From Clostridium sp. CAG:411 (lineage in GTDB: Bacteria > Bacillota > Clostridia > Lachnospirales > Lachnospiraceae), in NCBI GenBank assembly GCA_000437275.1, contig FR899716.1:1750-18559 (forward strand): a stretch of DNA of 16,810 bases, given 5' to 3'. The notes under the pieces were generated by a model. That model was not told the DNA's origin, made no database searches, and worked only from the letters and a program-made list of their open reading frames with translations. Numbering within the stretch: position 1 is the first letter of the stretch; each line of letters opens with the position of its first letter. This document shows positions 7,659 through 14,027 of this stretch, in pieces. The translations under genes and the position numbers were made by a program.

Positions 7659-7674
7659 TTGTGCATCTTGTACA
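7659..7674 (+). promoter_or_regulatory. Candidate operator: tandem TTGTRCA heptamers, copy 2
   Basis: TTGTGCA, two bases, TTGTACA, the same tandem arrangement as at 7514-7529, 145 nt away. It lies just past the stop codon of the GT26-like gene and about 255 nt upstream of the ATPase start, a position compatible with an upstream operator or looping pair. Confidence 0.38.
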
Positions 7675-7687
7675 TTTTTCCATTTTT

Positions 7688-8458
7688 TTACTGTTTGCTT
7701 TCTTTCATAAAAAGTCCTTTTTTGCCTGTTTTTTCTTCCTGTTGCTTCATAAATGTTTCATAAGTAGAGCGAAACATTTTTTGCACAAAATGCCTTGCTA
7801 TTTTCTCTTTTATGCGAATACAGCTATGAAATAATGCACCATGACTGTCACGTTCATACTCTTCCTGTCGCTTTGCAACCACCTTTTTAACTAATACATC
7901 TGCTCCAATCAATACTTTTCCATTGAGCTTGTCTAAATTATCCTGTATCCAATTTTCCTGTAATTGTGGTGCAATCGCAGTCAATATAACATCTGGACAG
8001 GTTACATTGATATCATTTAGCAGTATATCATCCTCCATTTGTTCTCCGCCCACAAAGCTTCCCACTAGACTTATATCGCTATAATTTTCCTGAAAATAAG
8101 CAATAAATGCCTGTAGTTTATCATAAGAATCCCCTACCAAATACATGGTTTTATGGCTCTTTTCTATGTAATCTAAAATTTCCTCTAAATATCCCTCATC
8201 CATCATATATCCTTTTTGCCGATATTCTTCAACTGGATGCATCAGTAATACATCCTCGCTACCCGGATAAATAAACTGAAATTTTTTTACTTTCTCATAA
8301 TATTCCTCCGATGCCATAGCCTCCTCTAATATTGGCACCGATAAAAATAAAATAGATCTCAATTTTCCATCTTTACAAAAACACTCTACTTCCTGTCGAA
8401 AATCTTGCTTTCCCATAAGCCTCGTGTCAAAATTCAATACATTAATCCTGTCTTCCAT
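7688..8458 (-). CDS. Divergent WecG/TagA/CpsF (GT26)-like protein, probably lacking the catalytic Asp
   Basis: The 256-residue product resembles GT26 glycosyltransferases, which make the second sugar linkage on undecaprenyl-diphosphate in wall teichoic acid and enterobacterial antigen synthesis. Visible family-like parts are an N-terminal INVLNFDTRLM strand, a TMYLVGD strand (104-110), an NVTCPDVILTAIAPQLQENW segment (151-170, the usual GxPxQExW region) and a basic amphipathic tail (about 207-235). The usual PDG motif with the proposed catalytic Asp of TagA is PGS here (65-67), and the TxNPE region reads LSVPILEE. The protein may therefore be inactive or altered. The ATG at 8458 has GGGGGTG 7 nt upstream; a GTG at 8482 is less likely. 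It lies 195 nt after an LCP-like gene on the same strand with no clear terminator between them. Assignment is by resemblance at low identity. Confidence 0.62.
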   Translation of the reverse strand: MEDRINVLNFDTRLMGKQDFRQEVECFCKDGKLRSILFLSVPILEEAMASEEYYEKVKKFQFIYPGSEDVLLMHPVEEYRQKGYMMDEGYLEEILDYIEKSHKTMYLVGDSYDKLQAFIAYFQENYSDISLVGSFVGGEQMEDDILLNDINVTCPDVILTAIAPQLQENWIQDNLDKLNGKVLIGADVLVKKVVAKRQEEYERDSHGALFHSCIRIKEKIARHFVQKMFRSTYETFMKQQEEKTGKKGLFMKESKQ

Positions 8459-8614
8459 GCTGCAACACCCCCATTTCGTCACAGTCGTTTATTTATACAT
8501 CCCTCTAAACACTTGCACAGCATATTCTTTCCTGCCAAGTAAAATACTTCAAAGAACGTCTATCTTATATATAGTAACATATTGTTCTTATAATACGATT
8601 ACATTTCTATTAAA

Positions 8615-8644
8615 ATTATATGACAGTTGCCTCATAATTTGTAA
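8615..8644 (-). promoter_or_regulatory. Possible promoter for the GT26-like gene
   Basis: A minus-strand TATAAT (8620-8615) is a perfect -10 sequence, with a poor -35 TTACAA (8644-8639) 18 nt upstream. Other TATA-rich strings lie downstream, so the choice is uncertain. The gene could instead be read through from the LCP-like gene. Confidence 0.3.
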
Positions 8645-8653
8645 CCGCTTCAA

Positions 8654-9787
8654 CTAATTGCCATCCTCACTACCTATAATAATACGAATATCCACATTTT
8701 GGCTTAATTCTCCTACTTCAATTTCCGCATTTTTAAAATATGCCAGCAAGTCTTCGCCCATTCCCTGCTCTTTTACAATAATCTTTGTATGTTCCAACGT
8801 ATCGCCACTATAATTTCCAATTCCTGCAATATTAAATCCTTTTTCCACTAATTTTTCCTGCATAGAAGATGCCAAACCATTAATCTGGGTACTATTTAAT
8901 ATCTCAATAGCCAATCCCATTGAAGAAGTATTTTCCCCTTCCTTCTTTTTTTGGTTCTTTTCTGTATAGGCTTCGTTTTTAAGAAGTTTATTAATCAGAA
9001 AGTTTGTTTCTTCCACAGAAAGCACAAAAGATTTGCCTGACTTTTCTCCACTAACAATCGTAAATGCAAGCTGGTTTGGTACTGCTTTTAAATATGTATC
9101 TATATATTCACATTTGCTCTTTTCTGGTAAGTTTGAATCTACCTTTTCATAATACTTTTTAAAAAAAGCTTTATATGCTTTTTCATCCTTCAAAGATTCC
9201 ATTTCTGCTTTGTATGACTTACTCCATTTCTGAACGCCACTGCCTTTTTCAGTAACAAACATCTCCTTGTACACAGTATCTGGTATCACTGTATAATAGC
9301 TAAATTCAATGTCCATCACATCCTCTAACAAAAGTTGTGCACATTGATACAGGCTTTCTCCTGAGAAATATTTATGGATATTTTGCATACAGACAATCTG
9401 AGGAATATCTGCATTTGCAGTAGCCAACTTTTTATATAAATCGTAAGACATGGTAAATTCTAATGTGCTTGGCACGGTTATATAATCCATATTCCCTGTA
9501 TTTTTATTACAGATTTCGATTACAATACGCTTAATTTTTCCGCTGTCAGAATCCGTAGCCAAAATCAAATTTTTAGCTACTTCTTCCGCAACTCCATCAC
9601 TTTTTATTTCTTTTATATATTTACTCAGACTTCCACTGTTGCTTGTTGCTCCTGTCACTTTATAATATAACATCGTCGCTTTGTAGCTTGTAAAACCACA
9701 TGCAAGCAAAAGCAAAACACAAAGAATAGACCGAACAAAATATTGTAAAAAAACCTGTCCGACTGTCTTTTTTCGTTTTTTAGCCAT
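8654..9787 (-). CDS. Membrane protein with degenerate LCP domain and LytR C-terminal domain
   Basis: The 377-residue product has a basic N terminus, one membrane anchor (about 16-34), an LCP-like region (about 72-175) and a LytR_C-type domain (about 290-373, containing IEILNSTQINGLASSMQEKL). LCP proteins transfer teichoic acids or other polymers from lipid carriers to peptidoglycan. The hallmark IPRDTYV becomes VPSTLEF (105-111), and the preceding DT-containing strand is KRIVIEICNK. The Arg and Asp residues that bind the lipid diphosphate are thus not apparent. The fold outline persists: a strand, a YQCAQLLLEDVMDIEFSYY helix-strand, then VIPDTVYKEMF. A scaffold or regulatory role is possible. 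The ATG at 9787 has AAAGGGAG upstream; an 18-residue upstream extension is rejected. It has its own strong promoter and a hairpin in its leader. Confidence 0.65.
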   Translation of the reverse strand: MAKKRKKTVGQVFLQYFVRSILCVLLLLACGFTSYKATMLYYKVTGATSNSGSLSKYIKEIKSDGVAEEVAKNLILATDSDSGKIKRIVIEICNKNTGNMDYITVPSTLEFTMSYDLYKKLATANADIPQIVCMQNIHKYFSGESLYQCAQLLLEDVMDIEFSYYTVIPDTVYKEMFVTEKGSGVQKWSKSYKAEMESLKDEKAYKAFFKKYYEKVDSNLPEKSKCEYIDTYLKAVPNQLAFTIVSGEKSGKSFVLSVEETNFLINKLLKNEAYTEKNQKKKEGENTSSMGLAIEILNSTQINGLASSMQEKLVEKGFNIAGIGNYSGDTLEHTKIIVKEQGMGEDLLAYFKNAEIEVGELSQNVDIRIIIGSEDGN

Positions 9788-9804
9788 GTTTTTCTCTCCC
9801 TTTA

Positions 9805-9820
9805 TGCCGAACTTACGGCA
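9805..9820 (-). promoter_or_regulatory. Small hairpin just upstream of the LCP-like gene's ribosome binding site
   Basis: TGCCG (9805-9809) pairs with CGGCA (9816-9820) around a 6-nt loop. In the minus-strand transcript it ends a few bases before AAAGGGAG. It could affect access to that site, but the stem is only 5 bp. Confidence 0.3.
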
Positions 9821-9852
9821 ATTTAACAAATTTACGCTCAATAAATCAAGAA

Positions 9853-9891
9853 GTCAAAAGAACATTTTACAATAGACAAAATGCTTTTGAC
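9853..9891 (-). promoter_or_regulatory. Long hairpin in the 5' leader of the LCP-like gene
   Basis: GTCAAAAG (9853-9860) pairs with CTTTTGAC (9884-9891) and CATTTT (9863-9868) with AAAATG (9878-9883). The stem is 14 bp with a 2-nt bulge and a 9-nt loop. It lies within the first 50 nt of the predicted transcript of the LCP-like gene and is followed by a T-rich run (TTCTTGATTTATT). That resembles a weak attenuator or a 5' stabilising stem. Its outer arm also contains most of the -35 element of the plus-strand promoter. Confidence 0.45.
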
Positions 9892-9914
9892 AGCCCAATC
9901 TTAATAAGTATAAC
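9887..9914 (+). promoter_or_regulatory. Promoter for the SDR gene, overlapping the divergent promoter
   Basis: Plus-strand -35 TTGACA (9887-9892, perfect) and -10 TATAAC (9909-9914, 5/6) are 16 nt apart. Expected start is near 9921, giving about a 90-nt leader. A second possible -10, TATACT (9980-9985), lacks a good -35. Confidence 0.6.
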
Positions 9915-9935
9915 AGAAAGCAGATTTCATGGCAA
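9907..9935 (-). promoter_or_regulatory. Promoter for the LCP-like gene, extended -10
   Basis: Minus-strand -35 TTGCCA (9935-9930, 5/6) and -10 TATACT (9912-9907, 5/6) are exactly 17 nt apart, with a TGT extension before the -10. Its -10 overlaps the -10 of the plus-strand promoter at 9909-9914. The leader is about 113 nt. Confidence 0.7.
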
Positions 9936-10010
9936 GCAACCCTTTTTACAGCATCATTTCATTTTCCCCCATTTTGTGCTATACTTATAGTAACAGAAAG
10001 GGGTAATTTT

Positions 10011-10742
10011 ATGAACAGAAAAACAATTTTAGTAACTGGCTCTTCCAGGGGAATTGGCAAGGCAATTGCAATAAAATACGCTAAAAAGGGATATAATGTA
10101 ATTATTAATTGTTTGAAAAACGAAGAGCTCCTTGCCAATGTAAAAAAAGAAATTGAAGGTTATCAAGTTTCCTGTCATGCTTTTGTAGGCGATATGGGAG
10201 ACTATGATACTGCATGCAAATTATTCACAGATATCAAAAAACTTTATGGTCATCTGGACATTTTAATCAACAACGCAGGTATCTCTCATGTCGGCCTTCT
10301 TACTGATATGAGCATCGAATCTTGGCAACACCTAATCAACAACAATCTGACTTCTGTTTTTAATTGTTGTAAATTAGCAGTTCCAGATATGGTACAACAA
10401 AAGAAAGGGAAAATTGTAAATATTTCTTCTGTATGGGGAAATGTAGGTGCTTCCTGCGAAGTTGCTTACTCTACCACAAAAGGAGGTATCAATGCATTTA
10501 CAAAAGCATTGGCAAAAGAACTGGCTCCTAGCAATATCCAGGTCAACGCCATTGCCTGTGGTGCGATTGACACAGAAATGAATCATTTTCTAACAGATGA
10601 GGAATTAATTGAACTGGTAAATGAGATTCCTGCTGGACGTTTGGGAACAGCCGAAGAAGTGGCAGATTTTGTATATGCGATCACACACAAAAATCAGTAT
10701 TTGACAGGACAGATCATGTCTTTAGATGGTGGATGGATTTAA
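10011..10742 (+). CDS. Short-chain dehydrogenase/reductase, FabG-like
   Basis: Cytoplasmic NAD(P)-dependent oxidoreductase of the classical SDR family; 243 residues, the usual length. It shows the cofactor motif TGSSRGIG (9-16), NNAG (87-90), catalytic S140, Y153 and K157 (YSTTK), and the C-terminal TGQIMSLDGGWI. The ATG has AGAAAGGGG 7 nt upstream. It could be a 3-oxoacyl-ACP reductase, but it stands alone with no fatty acid genes. SDRs of this type (VNISSVWGNVGA region at 136-147) also include the YmfI-like reductase that finishes the 5-aminopentanol modification of elongation factor P. Substrate therefore cannot be fixed from sequence. It is divergent from the LCP-like gene and convergent with the aminotransferase operon. 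Confidence 0.88.
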   Translation: MNRKTILVTGSSRGIGKAIAIKYAKKGYNVIINCLKNEELLANVKKEIEGYQVSCHAFVGDMGDYDTACKLFTDIKKLYGHLDILINNAGISHVGLLTDMSIESWQHLINNNLTSVFNCCKLAVPDMVQQKKGKIVNISSVWGNVGASCEVAYSTTKGGINAFTKALAKELAPSNIQVNAIACGAIDTEMNHFLTDEELIELVNEIPAGRLGTAEEVADFVYAITHKNQYLTGQIMSLDGGWI

Positions 10743-10790
10743 AAATAACCAACAAAATGCTAGGTTCAAAACAAAAACTTCTATAAAAAT

Positions 10791-10920
10791 AAATAAAAAA
10801 GAATTAGTAACTATGCAGAGGCTTCACCTGCAAACATACTGTGTATACAACACTTTCACAAGTAATGTACACCTTATGTAAACAGGTATGGCAACCTCTG
10901 TATAGTTACTATTTTTATTT
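10791..10920. repeat. Large imperfect palindrome between convergent genes; possible bidirectional terminator or MITE-like element
   Basis: Outer arms: TAGTAACTATGCAGAGG (10805-10821) and CCTCTGTATAGTTACTA (10895-10911) match at 16 of 17 positions. Beyond a 5-nt bulge they extend as AAATAAAAA (10791-10799) with TTTTTATTT (10912-10920). The loop is itself paired: ACCTG (10826-10830) with CAGGT (10883-10887), ACATA (10834-10838) with TATGT (10875-10879), GTGTA (10841-10845) with TACAC (10868-10872), and ACTT (10852-10855) with AAGT (10860-10863). The A-rich left flank and T-rich right flank suit termination in both directions. The right flank includes the aminotransferase stop codon. Confidence 0.65.
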
Positions 10921-12102
10921 CTGATATTCTTTTGCTAATTTTTCAAATGCTGGTAAAGCCCGCTCAATCTGCTCAGTGGTTACACAATACGAAATACGCA
11001 CATAACCTGGGCATCCAAAATCATCCGCTGGCACCAATAATAACTCATGTTTTTTAGCTTTTTCGCAAAATGCGGTTGCATCACTTTCCAATGCTTGTAC
11101 AAACAAATAAAATGCACCATCTGGCTTTACACAATGATAACCATAGCGTTCCAGACTTTGATACAATAAATCTCTATTTTTCTTATAGATAGAAATATCT
11201 GATGTCTGTCCAATACATTTTGCAGCTACCCGTTGGAATAAACTTGGCGCGCACACATACCCCAACGCTCTTCCTGCACCACATACCGCTGCATATACGT
11301 CTCTTGCATTTTCCATCTTATTTGATACAACGATATAGCCAATACGCTCTCCTGGAAGGGATAAAGATTTACTAAAGGAATATCCCACGATTGTATTGTC
11401 ATAATAGTTAATTAAATATGGCACTTGAATATCATCATAAACCAATTCACGATATGGCTCATCCGTAATGATATAAATCGCATGATTATATTCCTTTTGT
11501 TTCTTTTCCAACAACTGACAAATATCCTGAATATTCTTTTCTGTTAAAACAACTCCAGATGGATTATTCGGAGAATTTAGAATAATCGCTTTTGTTTTTT
11601 CGGTAATTGCTTTTTCAAGAGCGTCCACATCTACCTGAAAATCTCCTTCTCTGGAAGCCACCGTTACAAGATTTGCTCCTGCTGCTTCCACAAACACACG
11701 ATACTCAGGGAAAAACGGAGTAAATGTGATAAATTCATCTCCTGCCTGCGCCAACGCCTTAATACTGATTGTTAAAGATGCGGCTGCACCTACTGTCATG
11801 TAAATATCTTCTGCATTCACACTTGTATGAAATGTACGGTTAATATACTCTGCTATAGTTTTTCTTACATCTATATCTCCCGGTGCAGAAGTATAGCCAT
11901 GCAATTCTGTCGTATCCATAGTTTCCACTAACTCCAAAATTGCCTTTTTTACACTATCTGGTGCTGGTACACTAGGATTTCCAATACTAAAATCAAATAC
12001 ATTATCTGCTCCGATTTCCTGTTTTCTCTTCTTTCCATATTCAAAAATCTCTCTGATAACAGAACTTTTCTTACCTAAATTCATCATATCTTCTGCGATC
12101 AT
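10915..12102 (-). CDS. Pyridoxal phosphate-dependent aminotransferase, class I/II (AspB-like)
   Basis: Fold-type I aminotransferase that moves an amino group between an amino acid and a 2-oxo acid. The 395-residue length is typical. Visible motifs are FSIGNPSVPAP (38-48), GYTSAPGD (69-76), NSPNNPSG (176-183), DEPY (214-217), the Schiff-base lysine K245 in SFSKSLSLPGERIGY, and a C-terminal GYVRISYC, with Arg expected to bind the substrate carboxylate. Aspartate or another amino acid may be the donor; specificity cannot be read here. It starts 2 nt after the parA-like stop, with its AAGGTGG site inside the end of that gene, so the two are translationally coupled. It is the last gene of the operon, ending in the large palindrome. 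Confidence 0.9.
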   Translation of the reverse strand: MIAEDMMNLGKKSSVIREIFEYGKKRKQEIGADNVFDFSIGNPSVPAPDSVKKAILELVETMDTTELHGYTSAPGDIDVRKTIAEYINRTFHTSVNAEDIYMTVGAAASLTISIKALAQAGDEFITFTPFFPEYRVFVEAAGANLVTVASREGDFQVDVDALEKAITEKTKAIILNSPNNPSGVVLTEKNIQDICQLLEKKQKEYNHAIYIITDEPYRELVYDDIQVPYLINYYDNTIVGYSFSKSLSLPGERIGYIVVSNKMENARDVYAAVCGAGRALGYVCAPSLFQRVAAKCIGQTSDISIYKKNRDLLYQSLERYGYHCVKPDGAFYLFVQALESDATAFCEKAKKHELLLVPADDFGCPGYVRISYCVTTEQIERALPAFEKLAKEYQK

Positions 12103-12104
12103 GC

Positions 12105-12878
12105 TTATTTTCCACCTTTCTCGTCAGAAAGCAATTCTTCCACAAAACTATTATAATCTTCCATTGTTGTACACTTTGGTGCATAATCAATCAACAATTT
12201 TTTCTTTGCCTGTGCTTCTTTCGTTTTCACACACTCACGAATTGCAGTCTTAAACAGTTTTGTATCCATACTTTCTGCTAACTGTTCTAAATCAATATGT
12301 ACATTTTTCTCCAAATTGGATCGTCCTGCAAATTTCACTAATAACAAGCCCGCAATCTTCAACTGCGGATTTTGCCTTCTTTGAACTGCTTTAATCGTAT
12401 CATACAATTGTTTTAATCCCTGTACCGCGTAAGAATCTGCTGTCACAGGAATAATCACACGATCTGCTGCGATTAAGCAGTTATATAATACCACATTCAA
12501 AGATGGTGCTGTATCAATCACAATATAATCGTATCCATCCAGTTCCTCCACTGCATCTTTTAACCGATATAACCCTTCTATATCGCCATCCAGCATTTTT
12601 TCTGCTTTACTAAGTAATGGGTCAGATGCTACAATGTCCCCATTTTCCATATGCTGAATCGCTTCTTCTAATGGAAGTTTATCTGTATCAATCATTACAT
12701 CATACAAGGTTGCCTGTTCCTCAATAATTGCCTGATAGGTATTGGTACTATTCCCCTGTGGGTCCGCATCAATCAGTAATGTTTTTCCTTTTTTCCCAAG
12801 TATTCCTGCCAGTGTAGTTGCTGTGGTTGTCTTTCCTATTCCACCTTTTTGATTTGCCACCACATATGTAATTGCCAT
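12105..12878 (-). CDS. ParA/Soj-type ATPase without a ParB partner
   Basis: Deviant Walker ATPase of the ParA/MinD superfamily, 257 residues. It has KGGIGKTTT (11-19), with both the signature and the P-loop lysine, DADPQGNST (37-45), and Walker B IVIDTAPS (119-126). ParA proteins bind DNA non-specifically as ATP dimers and position DNA or protein cargo. There is no ParB, parS-like repeat, gidA/gidB or replication gene nearby, so it is probably not the chromosome-partitioning Soj locus. It sits in an operon with envelope proteins and an aminotransferase. The start at 12878 has AGGAG 10 nt upstream. A cargo-positioning role is possible, but the cargo is unknown. Confidence 0.85.
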   Translation of the reverse strand: MAITYVVANQKGGIGKTTTATTLAGILGKKGKTLLIDADPQGNSTNTYQAIIEEQATLYDVMIDTDKLPLEEAIQHMENGDIVASDPLLSKAEKMLDGDIEGLYRLKDAVEELDGYDYIVIDTAPSLNVVLYNCLIAADRVIIPVTADSYAVQGLKQLYDTIKAVQRRQNPQLKIAGLLLVKFAGRSNLEKNVHIDLEQLAESMDTKLFKTAIRECVKTKEAQAKKKLLIDYAPKCTTMEDYNSFVEELLSDEKGGK

Positions 12879-12928
12879 GGTTTCTTCTCTCCTTTTCCTC
12901 TGTATAACACCTTATATCTATCTGTACT

Positions 12929-13183
12929 TTAAAAAGCTATTTGTCCATTTATCTCTTTATTTATGACATAAAACACCATCTGTTCTTCTGGTTTTACATA
13001 CACATCAATTTCCATAATATCTTCTTCTCGAACTCCCTGTTCCAACGCATTACGCTTAATTAATTCTAACAAATTTTGTGTGGAACGTTCTCTTTCCTGA
13101 TATTGAATTACAATATTTTTCTTTGCCGTAGCAAAACCTCCCGTTCTCTGTTTTGCCCGCTCTACACTACACTTTCTTGCCAC
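12929..13183 (-). CDS. Small conserved protein resembling DUF6465
   Basis: The 84-residue product has a basic N terminus (MARKCSVERAKQR, 1-13) and a C-terminal region with IVIQYQERERS and the stretch EIDVYVKPEEQMVFYVINKE (58-77). This matches my recollection of the DUF6465 family, common in Lachnospiraceae and often with a lysine/alanine-rich N terminus. No function is known to me. Translation starts at GTG (13183) with AAAGGGGAG 7 nt upstream. It has no membrane segment or signal peptide. It lies 17 nt after the preceding small gene and 50 nt before the ParA-like gene, within the operon. Calling it a ParA partner would be speculation. Confidence 0.7.
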   Translation of the reverse strand: MARKCSVERAKQRTGGFATAKKNIVIQYQERERSTQNLLELIKRNALEQGVREEDIMEIDVYVKPEEQMVFYVINKEINGQIAF

Positions 13184-13200
13184 AAATTAACTCCCCTTTC

Positions 13201-13428
13201 TTACATTTTCATGCCTTTTAGACTTTCAAACAACTCGATATCTGACTTTTGTACTTTTATATTCGTTACTACCTTTTCTTCTCCCGGTCGTTGTACACTC
13301 ATTTCAATGATAGTACCCTCCTCAATTTCTTTTGAGAAAACAGACTTCATAAACATAACACACTTAGGATGATTTTTTGAAAAAGCCGCAAATGCTTGTC
13401 TCATTTTCATTGCCGAAATTGGATTCAT
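13201..13428 (-). CDS. Small conserved protein of unknown function
   Basis: The 75-residue product reads MNPISAMKMRQAFAAFSKNH, followed by a hydrophobic and charged middle and a C-terminal KVQKSDIELFESLKGMKM. It has no membrane segment and no motif I can name. I believe relatives with the pattern EEGTIIEMSV and SDIELFESLK occur in Lachnospiraceae, but I cannot confirm this without a search. The start is very well supported: AGGAGGTG is 7 nt before the ATG at 13428. It lies between the rhomboid gene and the DUF6465-like gene, each 17 nt away, so it is part of the operon. Confidence 0.7.
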   Translation of the reverse strand: MNPISAMKMRQAFAAFSKNHPKCVMFMKSVFSKEIEEGTIIEMSVQRPGEEKVVTNIKVQKSDIELFESLKGMKM

Positions 13429-13445
13429 ATTTTAACACCTCCTAC

Positions 13446-14027
13446 TTATTTTGTTCCTTTATATTTTAATGCAAAACCTGATGCTGCACCAACAATACCA
13501 CCTAATATATGGGTTAAATTTGATACATCATCCTTTACAAAAAGTCCACCATATATCTGCTCTCCAATATAAAGTGCCGCTACTAAAATGAATGTCAATG
13601 GTATCTTTCCTTCTTCAAAACTGGTAAGCGAAGCAAGTAAAATGAATGCAAACACAACACCACTGGCACCTAGAAGTTGTACTTTTGGAAAACAGATAAA
13701 ATGTACCAAACCTGTTATAAACGCGGTAGTAAGTATCACGATTAGAATGTCTTTTGAACCGTATTTTTCCTCTAATAATGGACCTACCACCAGAATCAAC
13801 ATAAAATTACCAATATAATGTTCCCAATTTGCATGACCAAGTATATGACCAAAAAATCGGAAATACGTAAGTGGGTCCGCCATCGAAGACCGATATACAC
13901 TAAAGAACAACACATTCACCGCCCCATTTGATAATAGGTTTAATACTAAGGTAATAAAGCATATAATAGTAAATCCTAAAATAACTGGCGAATTAAATGA
14001 TATCTTTACTTGTCTTAGTTTATTCAT
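13446..14027 (-). CDS. Rhomboid family intramembrane serine protease
   Basis: Membrane protease cleaving transmembrane segments of other proteins. The 193-residue product has about six membrane segments. Family motifs are present: HANWEHYIGN (65-74, the conserved His/Asn region), the catalytic serine in GASG (S122), and the catalytic histidine H173 in LTHILGGIVGAASGF. All needed residues are intact, so an active enzyme is expected. I start at the ATG at 14027, which overlaps the MATE gene by 8 nt (ATGAATAA); the in-frame GTG at 14039 is within the ribosome binding region and is rejected. Overlap implies translational coupling. The substrate is not known; the operon gives no obvious membrane-protein substrate except the MATE transporter. 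Confidence 0.9.
   Translation of the reverse strand: MNKLRQVKISFNSPVILGFTIICFITLVLNLLSNGAVNVLFFSVYRSSMADPLTYFRFFGHILGHANWEHYIGNFMLILVVGPLLEEKYGSKDILIVILTTAFITGLVHFICFPKVQLLGASGVVFAFILLASLTSFEEGKIPLTFILVAALYIGEQIYGGLFVKDDVSNLTHILGGIVGAASGFALKYKGTK

Noticed and set aside
12105..12878. Chromosome-partitioning Soj/ParA at the replication origin
   Set aside because: No ParB, parS-like palindrome, DnaA boxes, gidB or other origin genes are present.
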